This document shows, piece after piece, positions 9,601 to 15,625 of a DNA stretch of 18,760 bases. Position numbers and translations under genes: made by a program. This DNA comes from Oscillospiraceae bacterium (GTDB lineage Bacteria > Bacillota > Clostridia > Oscillospirales > Oscillospiraceae): contig WRMX01000015.1 of assembly GCA_009776905.1 (NCBI GenBank), positions 9,693 through 28,452 of the forward strand, read 5' to 3'. Each line of letters starts with the position of its first letter. The stretch's first letter is position 1. The notes beneath the pieces were generated by a model. It was not told the DNA's origin and searched no databases. It saw only the letters and a list, made by a program, of their open reading frames with translations.

Positions 9601-10379
9601 CTCCCGGAACGACAACGCCCGCTGCGCCCGCTATCACCGAGCTCAGACTCAGGACGTCCGCAGCAGTCGTGACCAACAGAACCACAAGGCTCGAGCCATA
9701 CGTGACCCCATACAATACAGACAGATCGCGGTTGCAGTGGAGCTCGTCTAATACGGACGTCGCGACCGTCGCAGCGGGGATCGTCAGCGGAATCAAGTCC
9801 GGAACTGCCGTGATTACAGTTTCAGACGATAGCGGCAACGTAAAAGCCACCTGCACTGTGACTGTCAGGACGGACGCAAAACCTGTGACGACAATCACAA
9901 TGAGCAAGCGCGCGATGACGTTGAATGTCGGCGCCGCAAGCACGCTCTCGGTGTCATACAGACCTACGGCTCCGACGCTTAAGGGGCTCACATGGGTATC
10001 GAACAATTCAGCGGTCGCGCGAGTCGAACCCACCGGCAAGGTAGTTGCGGTATCAGCCGGGACGGCGACCATTACAGCGATCAGCGACAGCGGCGGGAGG
10101 ACAACGACGTGCGTCGTCACAGTGAAGCAGCCGGTTACGGCAGTGACGCTGCCGGAAGCAGCAATAACACTTAGCGTGGGAGACACGTACCAAATCACGC
10201 CGATCATCGAGCCGTATGACGCCACGGCCACAATAGATTCAGCTACATACACTTCCGGCACGACAGCGGTGGCCATAGTATCGGCCGATGGCGTGGTGAC
10301 GGCGCGCAAGGCAGGCACTGCGACGATCACGATCCGTATTGACGGAAAATCGACGACGCTCAAAGTAACGGTGCAGTAA
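3684..10379 (+). CDS. Giant SLH surface protein with beta-helix-like and Ig-like domains
   Basis: This is a 2231-residue secreted protein. A signal peptide (KFTKK, hydrophobic core, likely cut near VAGA at residue 31) precedes three SLH repeats at about 35-210, with the motifs TRAE, LRQD and TRAE. Residues about 213-425 have regular short beta repeats (INGRLIV, IDGDVIIGDG) like the right-handed beta-helix that follows SLH domains in other clostridial surface proteins. Residues about 640-815 are mostly helical. A Big_2-like domain lies at about 944-1028 with further beta-sandwich-like segments to about 1230, then a long unassigned stretch to about 1925. A Pro/Gly/Thr linker (about 1930-1982) leads to three Big_2-type domains at 1983-2231. 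The start follows AGGGAGG by six bases. No enzyme motif was seen. The middle of the gene is poorer in G+C than both ends. The likely role is a wall-anchored structural or adhesive protein (inference). Confidence 0.9.
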   Translation: MKFTKKTITALLILIFLVGLIPLGEIPVAGAVPAYNDLNGHWAAGVINRWNDLGFIDHDIFKGASFWPNKYITRAEYFSLIINSLGATAKADIKAYTDVFSNTWQYDIVAIATQMGIANGYPDSTMRPDDTLLRQDAATLAARAMGFTSVADWNLSVFTDAAFISPYARTYVSALVERSIMQGYPGGSFRPRAFLTRAEAVKLLDNMFTNIYMPETGLRNVYLQGGLLIQYAGAELRDVIIDGDVIIGDGVGSGNVVIANCTINGRLIVRGGGPNSITLSNTTISEKIYVASFGADTRISVTDNSTVPILEAVSGFTLSGSGVAEVTILENASTDIVANLNGVSLDELNINGPGALVRLNSGHAMYAKFGDAGQNARLDMAANTSVGHLTVSAPGAIVNGTGSIRNLLINNSGAVVTQSPEFMTLGLNIIATVGGQSVSSAESQWTNNSIDRVSANSSIKVQLLPNTTSMAPFDQSSLYLSMVAGATASEAHVSQAAATRVPLTQRNGRWAYWVGFFVPAPPDAANMATVTYTYIDGEPITLPPKALDTYSGRKGLLIYLPVFREPGREAGLMKELLHINWGGLLTENIHVMSSTMYLATLNESQKATLQNDFDNMIMYSVQGGKLQYTGAEAVRRILASDNPLGLSSNSNRGLDAMNRAVSSSEARSVLEDPQFALDLTVNTSGNSQYSALSNAGKQYVAEQVLAARKTIFANPAAVKAAFDKAVQARLAAETTLLGQINSSADYAALRKIIETTANAALLQFQTGANPYKSYTNSQKDLMAEYLWRLRQYKSIQEVIDAIKKYLGDPANAPGTGGINISDLSIRRITATVYPSNTTFATNQAREVTVAVELTDGSLLTKQQVSQLISDGVITYKWDRGSPGEDYGAVATVESRDLNVYVVRCQHNGIGTQTERRDTLTFTLVDATGKRFTASAAFTAEEKRFATGISLPDRITMLCGETQIVSATLMPSNANDAVIWSISPATGIASIRTLADGRCEVIANSNNINGVAVLTATTEKGFSAKCTVTVFRNANDVVVVPTEIVLVPGSFQDITTYTYSPSSVLRWDLADGQPSIIEFTQNGRITAPIRTPQIYGDTAVVVSVVGSDPMMTATVNVRVKENTGVTIKLDHSVMYNSETQELILSVDDPDLQNQRYYVQVTGGLGGDAAKCTTAQPVRSNDRIMIEADGTNVGRVTVRLYTNPTFSGNHVGNELVIVVSPRSLSDVQFYHTATSRDPVGKVSETPYGHIMEMKLEDGPTVTPMVPAAPGQTSGPLPGYVSLTQNLTWFPYESDYNREILREVRTELVGTDYYIVGRDGNQIEVGGMPVEFFDVFRQEDGDAPRPAGGSYYWLRGYFKFGTATPTKTAIERDGHITKVPATSLEVDGRTEGGVFHSKDTRLTGLSAVAISPSRGRLTEDQLAEWGSLFYNTVNLYVAAGRVNPIIARQSEFALEEWDAVNSAWVTSATDLFADQPIQAWVTAGTHRIVDANGEQLFGSVPAIVVGDPNESSNVFHVRMLPNDLPRPSSPWLNNLDWRPPSGAGDPGAVGLIPIVPGSNDSYDYLEPGVMRSMEYPYLTARLISSTSITPDNIGVTLLGASTYMVLMSMPFPSTPPRPTGSYTAYYIVQQHSKLGFARLGTDGAVDSNRQDTVVTPEYPTSSPYVIYTLTLTAPEIYSAVVVEGDTGNVVSLSGVNDAVLNASINFFESPAPAFNSNNPSILYVDPINGDFVAHQGGSVTLSITQGAKTAVVTIVVEPAYELVMGTPIGPLYQRPSIVTAAARANVALNTNTIFESLNTAIFTVSPSPPNHGTIALADGVSIGYADLKITNPTNSASREVLLRVHVVWAPIGINPLMIGIGTQIDMLPGVGSAAVDAGIDPGTATVESSNKSVLDISPSGAVMPIMAGSAEVIITSSNGLSSTTTIVEIVEQPPGSSAPDTTAPGTTPGTAPGTTTPGTTAPGTTAPGTTAPGTTAPGTTTPAAPAITELRLRTSAAVVTNRTTRLEPYVTPYNTDRSRLQWSSSNTDVATVAAGIVSGIKSGTAVITVSDDSGNVKATCTVTVRTDAKPVTTITMSKRAMTLNVGAASTLSVSYRPTAPTLKGLTWVSNNSAVARVEPTGKVVAVSAGTATITAISDSGGRTTTCVVTVKQPVTAVTLPEAAITLSVGDTYQITPIIEPYDATATIDSATYTSGTTAVAIVSADGVVTARKAGTATITIRIDGKSTTLKVTVQ
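9480..9615 (+). repeat. 15-base tandem repeat encoding Pro-Gly-Thr-Thr linker
   Basis: The DNA repeats a unit of about 15 bases encoding A/T-P-G-T-T, roughly eight to nine times with synonymous changes between copies. It encodes an extended linker that lifts the last three Ig-like domains off the rest of the giant SLH protein. Thr/Pro-rich linkers of this kind are often O-glycosylated in surface proteins, but nothing in the sequence proves that here. Confidence 0.85.
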
Positions 10380-10412
10380 ATACAATATCAATGTCAACAG
10401 ACCAAGGATTCT

Positions 10413-10490
10413 CCTGTAGGGGCGATTACCAATCGCCCTAAACGGAATGCTTTGAAGGGATGTGGGTGATTGACAATCGCCCCTGCAAAG
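10413..10490. repeat. Palindromic intergenic repeat, nested hairpins
   Basis: The outer arms TGTAGGGGCGATT (10415-10427) and AATCGCCCCTGCA (10475-10487) are inverted and match at 12 of 13 positions. Each half also folds on itself. GGGCGATT (10420-10427) pairs with AATCGCCC (10431-10438) across a three-base loop, and GGGTGATT (10464-10471) pairs with AATCGCCC (10475-10482) with one G-T pair. A related copy occurs at 17174-17218 in the other orientation. It lies just after the stop of the giant SLH gene but has no T-run, so it is not a typical intrinsic terminator. It is best described as a small dispersed palindromic repeat, REP- or MITE-like. Confidence 0.75.
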
Positions 10491-10563
10491 GATAGACGAA
10501 ATATCACATTGATTACAATATTGCAATAAAAACCGCCGCTGCAAAAATGCGCTAAAATGTAGG

Positions 10564-10592
10564 TTGACAAAATGCCGCAAAGAATGTAAATT
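10564..10592 (+). promoter_or_regulatory. Sigma-A type promoter of the zinc-ribbon membrane protein gene
   Basis: A perfect -35 box TTGACA (10564-10569) is followed after 17 bases by TAAATT (10587-10592). Transcription would start near 10599, giving a leader of about 90 bases before the ATG at 10689. The leader is very rich in A and ends in the ribosome binding site GGGAGG (10675-10680). The rest of the 10491-10688 gap is A+T-rich with no other feature that I can support. Confidence 0.65.
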
Positions 10593-10688
10593 GTAACAAA
10601 AGGCATTGAGCCTCAGTGGAGCATGAAACGAAAAAAAGCAAAACGCGAAAAATGGCTCAATGGCTAAAAATAAAGGGAGGAATAAGCA

Positions 10689-11642
10689 ATGGCATATTGT
10701 CCAAAATGCGGAGGCCAGGTACCGGCAGACATCGAAGTATGTCCTACTTGCGGTAACGTCATGCCTTCGGTCGCCCCCCAACCATCGATAGCACCGCAGC
10801 AGCAGCCACCGGCCGGATATCAGCAACCCCCGCAGCAAGGATTCCAGCAACCGCCTCAGCAAGGATACCAGCAGCCCCAGGGATATCAGCAACCACCGCC
10901 CGGATACCAGCAACCGCCTCCGGGGTATCAACAGCCCCCGCCCGGGTACCAGCAACCTCCGATGGGGTATCAACAGCAGATGCCACAAGGGTTTGTCGGC
11001 GAGATATACTCCAAGTCGCTTAAACTCCTGTTCACGAAACCAATACGCCTCTGGGCGCTGTCGCTTTTGAACGGCTTCCTCGTCTTCTTATCCATAATGT
11101 TCAATATGTTCACACCGTTCATCGCCTTTGCAATCGTTCTTGTTTTGGAACTAGGCATGACAAACATATACCTCACCGGGTATCGCGGCAATCAGGTCAG
11201 CGCAACGCAGCTTTTTGAAGGGTTCAACAGAAAGTTTTTCCGCAATGCGGGCGGAATGGCATGGAGGAGCCTGTGGTTACTCATCTGGGCGCTTATCCCC
11301 CTTGCAGGCATCGTGATGGCGATCATCAAATCCTATGCATATCGTTTCGTGCCGTATATCATGCTCGCGGAGCCTGATATTCCCGCAACGGAAGCGCTTA
11401 AAAAATCCATGTATCAGACAAAAGGCTACAAAGGGAAGATGTTCCTGGTCGATTTGTTGACATATCTAGCCGTCATTGTTCTTGCAATTATATTTTCGTT
11501 CATTGTCAGGATCCCATATATCGGCATCATACTCACGATCATCGTTTTCATCGTTGTTTATATGTTGCTGCCGCTCCTGATGGGAATTTTGCAAGCAGCC
11601 AGCTATGACAAGGTGATGACAGAGAATCCGGATAGGAGATAG
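10689..11642 (+). CDS. Zinc-ribbon, Q/Y/P-rich, DUF975-like membrane protein
   Basis: This is a 317-residue protein. The N-terminus is a zinc ribbon with Cys4, Cys7, Cys18 and Cys21 (CPKCGG and CPTCGN). Residues about 27-101 are a low-complexity tail built on GYQQPPP repeats. The remainder is a multi-pass membrane domain with hydrophobic segments near 120-139, 141-160, 193-215 and 252-305. The segment with SYAYRFVPYIM, a conserved-looking P-ATEA and KKSMYQTKGYKG resembles the DUF975 family, whose function is not established. The tail and zinc ribbon probably lie in the cytoplasm, as no signal peptide precedes them. It has its own promoter and GGGAGG eight bases before the ATG, and it ends at a strong terminator shared with the convergent protease gene. 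The DUF975 assignment is from recall and moderately sure; the zinc ribbon is clear. Confidence 0.88.
   Translation: MAYCPKCGGQVPADIEVCPTCGNVMPSVAPQPSIAPQQQPPAGYQQPPQQGFQQPPQQGYQQPQGYQQPPPGYQQPPPGYQQPPPGYQQPPMGYQQQMPQGFVGEIYSKSLKLLFTKPIRLWALSLLNGFLVFLSIMFNMFTPFIAFAIVLVLELGMTNIYLTGYRGNQVSATQLFEGFNRKFFRNAGGMAWRSLWLLIWALIPLAGIVMAIIKSYAYRFVPYIMLAEPDIPATEALKKSMYQTKGYKGKMFLVDLLTYLAVIVLAIIFSFIVRIPYIGIILTIIVFIVVYMLLPLLMGILQAASYDKVMTENPDRR
10800..10985 (+). repeat. Tandem 21-base repeat encoding GYQQPPP
   Basis: Several units of roughly 21 bases encode GYQQPPP or close variants, with third-position changes between copies. The regular unit count makes this a candidate for length variation by slippage. 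It forms the disordered tail between the zinc ribbon and the first membrane segment. Confidence 0.8.
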
Positions 11643-11675
11643 TCCCTAGTACCTGACGGATGCACAACACAAACA

Positions 11676-11707
11676 AAAACTGAGAGAGCGGAAGCTCTCT
11701 CAGTTTT
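11676..11707. terminator. Bidirectional intrinsic terminator
   Basis: A perfect 14-base-pair stem (AAAACTGAGAGAGC, 11676-11689, with GCTCTCTCAGTTTT, 11694-11707) encloses the loop GGAA. The stem ends in a T-run on both strands. It sits 33 bases after the stop of the zinc-ribbon gene and 63 bases after the stop of the convergent protease gene, so it can terminate both transcripts. Confidence 0.93.
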
Positions 11708-11770
11708 GTTGTGCGCACTGCGTCTGGGTTGTGGGGCGCGAGCCTCATGTTAAGCCGCGAGCAATTGCAA

Positions 11771-13351
11771 CTATGGCTTCCATTCCCTCAATGTGATACT
11801 TGCCGTAATAGTTTCATTGTTTCGAGCGACGGTAATGCGAATCGTATCGCCAATGCCGCTATCCTTCGTCGCTTCGTTGAAGTCGGACAAGTTCGCGACA
11901 GGGATATCGTTGACGGCGGTGATTCTGTCGCCGTTGCGCAATTGCTCATCGACAGAATTGAGAATATAGAGCCCGACCTGGCTGACACGATACCAACGCG
12001 CCGCTTGTGATGTTTGGATATCGACGAGTTCCAGCCCCGCGTCCGTCCTCCCTCGGACATAACCGTAAGCGATTAGATCGGCAGCGACGGCCTTGGCGAT
12101 ATTCGAGGGAATCGCAAAGCCCAAACCTTCTATGTTCAAGCCGCTGGACTTTGAATTGACGACTCCAATCAATTCGGCCCTCATATTGAACAAACCTCCG
12201 CCCGAATTGCCCGGATTGACTGCCGCGTCTGTTTGCAACAGCGTCATTGCCTCACCCTCGACAATCATCTCGCGGTCGAGCGCGGAGATGATACCGCCGG
12301 TCACAGTCCCGCCAAGCTCGCCCAATGGGTTGCCGACGGCAAGCGCGCTCTCTCCGACGACGAGCGTCGAGGAGTCGCCGAATACTGCGGCGGATAAGCC
12401 TGATGCGGCGATTTTGATGACAGCGATGTCCGCTCTGGAATCCGTGGCGATGAGCGAAGCGGGGAATTCCCTTCCGTCAACCAACCGCACCGTAATGCTC
12501 GAGGCGCCGCTGATAACATGGTCGTTTGTGATGATATATCCATCTTCGCTGATTATAATGCCGCTGCCCGCGCCCTCGGAAATATATGAGCCTGACCAGC
12601 CGCCCGACGTCACGATCTCTGTTTTGATTTCCACGACAGATTGCTTGACTATCGCGGCGACTTCCGGGGCAGTCAAATCCTGCTCCTTGTTATTCGCAAG
12701 GTTGGAAGACGCAAAAATATCCGATGGCGACGCGCTGCCTTCAAACACCGGAGGCAAACTCTCGACAGGGTTGCTGGGGGTCGGGTTCGAAATGCCGGGG
12801 TATGTATCGGCAATTGTGGTTGACGGCCTGTTTGTCTGTGCGATATACCCCCCCGCGAAACCGGCGGCGGCAGCGAGAACCATGCACAAGACGATCAACA
12901 GCGCGACCTTGCCTGAGCCTGAATTATGCTGCTGTCGGGTGCCCGCATGGCTTCGGGCAGGCGATTGCTGATATATTTGATATGCCGCGTTTTGTGAGTA
13001 TTGCTTGCTTTGCTGATACTGCAGTTGCTGCGGGTATGGCTGGCCCTGTTGGTACTGCCGGTTTTGCTGAAATGATTGATTTGAGCGGCTTTGCTGGTAT
13101 GGCTGATATTGCCGGTATGGCGCTAGATATTGCGAATGCTGTTGGCTGTCCGGGTATTGCGCGCCCGGGTATTGTTGTTGGCCTTGCCGGCTGTCCGGGT
13201 ATTGCGCGCCCGGGTATTGCTGTTGGCCTTGCCGGCTGTCCGGGTATTGCGCGTCAGGGCTTTGCTGCTGGAACTGCCGGCTGCCTTGGAATTGGGAATC
13301 CGGTGCGGGCGACAAAGTGATCTCCACTTCGTCTTTTTTATCATCGTACAT
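11771..13351 (-). CDS. HtrA/DegP-like membrane-anchored serine protease with PDZ domain
   Basis: This is a 526-residue trypsin-like protease of the HtrA family, which degrades misfolded proteins at the cell surface. The cytoplasmic tail (residues 1-145) is rich in Gln, Tyr and Pro and includes a 15-residue tandem repeat. One membrane helix lies at about 148-170, then a Pro/Ser linker. The protease domain (about 228-425) has the triad His278 (TNDHVI), Asp308 (SRADIAVI) and Ser383 (GNSGGG). A C-terminal PDZ domain spans about 428-525. I chose the ATG at 13351 because GGAGG (13360-13364) lies eight bases upstream. A longer reading to 13519 would include promoter DNA and lacks a ribosome binding site. 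The next ATG at 13366 contains the GGAGG itself and has none. The gene appears to be monocistronic, with its own promoter and terminator. Family assignment is secure; substrates are unknown. Confidence 0.93.
   Translation of the reverse strand: MYDDKKDEVEITLSPAPDSQFQGSRQFQQQSPDAQYPDSRQGQQQYPGAQYPDSRQGQQQYPGAQYPDSQQHSQYLAPYRQYQPYQQSRSNQSFQQNRQYQQGQPYPQQLQYQQSKQYSQNAAYQIYQQSPARSHAGTRQQHNSGSGKVALLIVLCMVLAAAAGFAGGYIAQTNRPSTTIADTYPGISNPTPSNPVESLPPVFEGSASPSDIFASSNLANNKEQDLTAPEVAAIVKQSVVEIKTEIVTSGGWSGSYISEGAGSGIIISEDGYIITNDHVISGASSITVRLVDGREFPASLIATDSRADIAVIKIAASGLSAAVFGDSSTLVVGESALAVGNPLGELGGTVTGGIISALDREMIVEGEAMTLLQTDAAVNPGNSGGGLFNMRAELIGVVNSKSSGLNIEGLGFAIPSNIAKAVAADLIAYGYVRGRTDAGLELVDIQTSQAARWYRVSQVGLYILNSVDEQLRNGDRITAVNDIPVANLSDFNEATKDSGIGDTIRITVARNNETITASITLREWKP
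13118..13294 (-). repeat. 45-base tandem repeat in the protease tail
   Basis: About four units of 45 bases encode the 15-residue unit AQYPDSRQGQQQYPG. Copies two and three are identical in protein and nearly identical in DNA. The first (starting SQFQGSRQ) and fourth (AQYPDSQQ) copies are degraded. Being in frame, gain or loss of a unit would change the tail length without breaking the protease. Confidence 0.88.
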
Positions 13352-13438
13352 AATCTGAACCTCCATTTGATCGCTGCCCCCCGCAGTGGTTCCCAATGCT
13401 CCCCAAATGCGTGGGAAACGTGATTTACCTGCTACAGA

Positions 13439-13467
13439 ATAGTATAATTCAATGAAGAAACGGTGAA
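13439..13467 (-). promoter_or_regulatory. Probable promoter of the HtrA-like gene
   Basis: On the minus strand, TTCACC (13462-13467) and TACTAT (13439-13444) are 17 bases apart in an A+T-rich stretch. An overlapping TATACT (13441-13446) is an alternative -10. Transcription would start near 13432, about 80 bases before the ATG at 13351. The -35 match is only fair (four of six). Confidence 0.5.
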
Positions 13468-13924
13468 TAATCTTTGAAGAATAAATGAAAATAGTGTGTG
13501 AAAATTGTAAATTTCGCACTTCGCGCGGCGATAGCGCATGGCAGACTGAAAATATCTTGTATTCTGTTGGCGTTATACGTCCGTCAGGCGCTAATATTCA
13601 CAGCAGATGAATATTTAGTGGTTTACAATAATAAGCGGGAGAAAAATACGGTAGCTTGCATTTCAATAGTTTTACCCACCGTCCACATAGTTATCCACAG
13701 GATTTATGTAAACAAAATGTAAACTAATATTCAAATTAGGTGCAACAGCATGGGAAGAAAAGGCTGGAGTCAGGAAACGGGAGAGGCCTTGCCGGGCAAT
13801 CTGCGCGTCCAATGTGGTTGCAATTTTTCATTTCAGGGTGTAGAATTGTCGAGCCGCGTCCGTCAAACTGACACGTTGCGGCTTCGTTACGGTTGGTTGC
13901 AGGGGTGGAACCCCCACGTTAGAG
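13468..13924. other. Long non-coding gap upstream of spoVB
   Basis: More than 450 bases separate the protease promoter from the spoVB start. The left half (to about 13740) is A+T-rich and holds a perfect DnaA box with weaker neighbours. The right half (13741-13924) is G+C-rich and could be read as a short frame from the ATG at 13750 that overlaps spoVB, but that frame has no ribosome binding site and no recognisable protein pattern. A small hairpin GGGGT-GGA-ACCCC (13902-13914) lies just before the spoVB start. I saw no confident promoter, riboswitch or RNA gene. Confidence 0.55.
13691..13699 (+). promoter_or_regulatory. Consensus DnaA box
   Basis: TTATCCACA is an exact match to the high-affinity DnaA binding site. 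Two weaker sites lie immediately upstream in the same orientation: TTACCCACC (13672-13680, seven of nine) and CCGTCCACA (13679-13687, six of nine). The stretch to the right (13700-13740) is A+T-rich. It could be a regulatory site for spoVB or the protease gene, or a DnaA-titration site. With a single strong box it is not by itself an origin. Confidence 0.55.
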
Positions 13925-15550
13925 GTGTTGCAGTTGCAGGAAGAAAAGACACAGAGCTTCATAAAGGGCGCGGCCATATTGGCGGCGACCTCGATTTTCG
14001 TCAAAATTATCGGCGCGGTGTATAAAATACCGCTGTTCAACATACTGGGGAATGTCGGCAAAGGCGCGTTCCAGGTGACGTACAGCGTATATACCCTGAT
14101 ATTGAACATTGCGACAGCGGGAGTCCCCGTCGCGTTGTCGCGCATGGTCGCGTCTGCCGCGGCAGGAGGGAAGACAGGGCTTGTCAAGCGCTATTTCAGG
14201 GTAGCGCTGCCGGCGTTCACGATCATCGGCGTCATAGCCATGCTGGCGATGTATCTATTTGCCGGGCAGATTGCCGGCGCAATGAACAGCTCTCTGGCCG
14301 CGCCGGGCATCAGAGTCCTCGCGCCTGCCGTTTTCTTCGTGTGCATTATATCAGTATACAGGGGGTACGCACAAGGCTTTGAGAACATGATTCCGACGGC
14401 GGCCTCTCAGGCATTGGAAGTCGTGTGCAAAGCCGTGTTCGGGATTGCGATTACGCTGATCCTGGCGCGCGCCGGCTACGAAGTCCAAAATGTCACGGCG
14501 GGAGCCATCATGGGCGTTACGATCGGCCTTGGGATGTGCATCCCGTTGCTCGTTTGGTATAAGCGTAAAATCAGCCGCTCTTTGCCGCAAACCGACGACT
14601 CCGGCGATCTGCCCGGCAGAATGAAGGTTTTTCTTCAACTGATGAAGGTCAGCATACCGATAACCATCGGAGCTTCATTCATGTCGATCATGACTGTCAT
14701 CGACAACAGCGTCGTGCTCGGAAGGCTTCAGAACGGGCTGGGGCTGTCAGAGACCGATGCGAGCGCCCAACTTGGAATTTTCGCCGAAGGCCTGGCACTG
14801 TATAACCTGCCATCCGCGCTGATAGTCCCTGTTGCGATCAGCCTCGTGCCGGCAATTGCCGCCGCGCTCGCGAAAGGGCAAAACACCGAAGCGCGAGGGA
14901 TCATGCAGTCTTCCGTCAAGCTCGTCAATCTCTTCGCGATGCCCGCATGCGCGGGCCTTATGGTGCTTCCGGGACCTATCATGGTCGCATTGTTCAAAGA
15001 CTCGCTCCAGGCAGCATCGGCAATATTGATATTCTTAGGCGCTGCAGCGTTCTTCGTGTGCCTCCAACTCGTGACGACGGCAATATTGCAGGCCAACGGA
15101 AACGAGCGGTTGCCGCTGCTGTCAATCCCGATAGGCGGAGTTGTCAAAATCATCCTAGGCTACGTTCTGGTGGCCAATCCTGACGTCGGCATCGTCGGCT
15201 CTGCCATCGGTTCTTTAGCCTGTTTTGTCGTCATCTGCGCCCTTAACATCATATTCATAAAAATTAAGGTCAAGGAGCGGCCGAAATTCCTCCGCGTGTT
15301 CGTAAAGCCGCTCTTCTGCACAGCCGTGATGGCGGCGATTGCATATATCGTATATGGCTTGACTCACAGGATAGGCTCCGGCATCATCGGGACGGGACGT
15401 TTCGCCGTCGCGGCCTTTCTCGCCGTCGCAATCGTAATATCGGTGGTTGTTTATGTGTTGCTGATCATCGTGACGCGCACAATAACGATTGATGATATGA
15501 AGCTTGTTCCGAAAGGTGAAAAACTTGCAAAAATACTGCGAATTAGGTAA
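13925..15550 (+). CDS. spoVB: SpoVB/MurJ-like lipid-linked oligosaccharide flippase family protein
   Basis: This is a 541-residue polytopic membrane protein of the MOP flippase superfamily (PST/SpoVB branch), with the opening SFIKGAAILAATSIFVKIIGAVYKIPL that is typical of SpoVB/YabM. About 14 hydrophobic segments run through the protein and the length fits the family (about 500-540). Members move lipid-linked glycan precursors across the membrane; SpoVB in B. subtilis is needed for spore cortex. The start is uncertain. The GTG at 13925 has little upstream complementarity to 16S rRNA, while AGAGGTG (13921-13927) could serve a TTG at 13934, giving a protein three residues shorter. Placement directly before mazG, hup and rqcP matches the yabM-yabN-yabO order. 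Whether it acts in sporulation or wall synthesis here cannot be read from sequence. Confidence 0.9.
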   Translation: MLQLQEEKTQSFIKGAAILAATSIFVKIIGAVYKIPLFNILGNVGKGAFQVTYSVYTLILNIATAGVPVALSRMVASAAAGGKTGLVKRYFRVALPAFTIIGVIAMLAMYLFAGQIAGAMNSSLAAPGIRVLAPAVFFVCIISVYRGYAQGFENMIPTAASQALEVVCKAVFGIAITLILARAGYEVQNVTAGAIMGVTIGLGMCIPLLVWYKRKISRSLPQTDDSGDLPGRMKVFLQLMKVSIPITIGASFMSIMTVIDNSVVLGRLQNGLGLSETDASAQLGIFAEGLALYNLPSALIVPVAISLVPAIAAALAKGQNTEARGIMQSSVKLVNLFAMPACAGLMVLPGPIMVALFKDSLQAASAILIFLGAAAFFVCLQLVTTAILQANGNERLPLLSIPIGGVVKIILGYVLVANPDVGIVGSAIGSLACFVVICALNIIFIKIKVKERPKFLRVFVKPLFCTAVMAAIAYIVYGLTHRIGSGIIGTGRFAVAAFLAVAIVISVVVYVLLIIVTRTITIDDMKLVPKGEKLAKILRIR

Positions 15551-15625
15551 ATGATGAAAAATCGTGGTATTACTGATAATTTTTCAATAATTTTTTGAAA
15601 ACTGTATTGCGAAAAGGATAAAAGT

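Noticed and set aside
9480..9615. CRISPR-like short regular repeat
   Set aside because: The 15-base units are contiguous, lack spacers and encode an in-frame protein linker.
9260..10363. 367-residue minus-strand frame opposite the linker and Ig-like domains
   Set aside because: Its Val/Pro/Gly repeats are the antisense reading of the Thr/Pro/Gly linker; the plus-strand protein is clearly the real one.
10380..10440. Intrinsic terminator for the giant SLH gene
   Set aside because: The hairpin at 10420-10438 has no T-run and belongs to the dispersed repeat element.
12093..12971. 292-residue plus-strand frame opposite the protease
   Set aside because: It is antisense to the conserved protease domain and has no family pattern.
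13352..13519. N-terminal extension of the HtrA-like protease to 582 residues
   Set aside because: The extension runs through the probable promoter and lacks a ribosome site, whereas GGAGG sits eight bases before the ATG at 13351.
13498..13722. 74-residue open frame upstream of spoVB
   Set aside because: It begins at a GTG with no ribosome site, runs across the DnaA box and A+T-rich regulatory DNA, and has no family features.
13750..14025. 91-residue open frame overlapping the spoVB start
   Set aside because: It has no ribosome binding site, overlaps the well-supported spoVB frame by about 100 bases and shows no recognisable protein pattern.
15581..15601. A+T-only inverted repeat TTTTCAA/TTGAAAA between spoVB and mazG
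   Set aside because: The seven-pair stem has no G+C-rich part and no T-run in the right place, so it is a poor terminator candidate.
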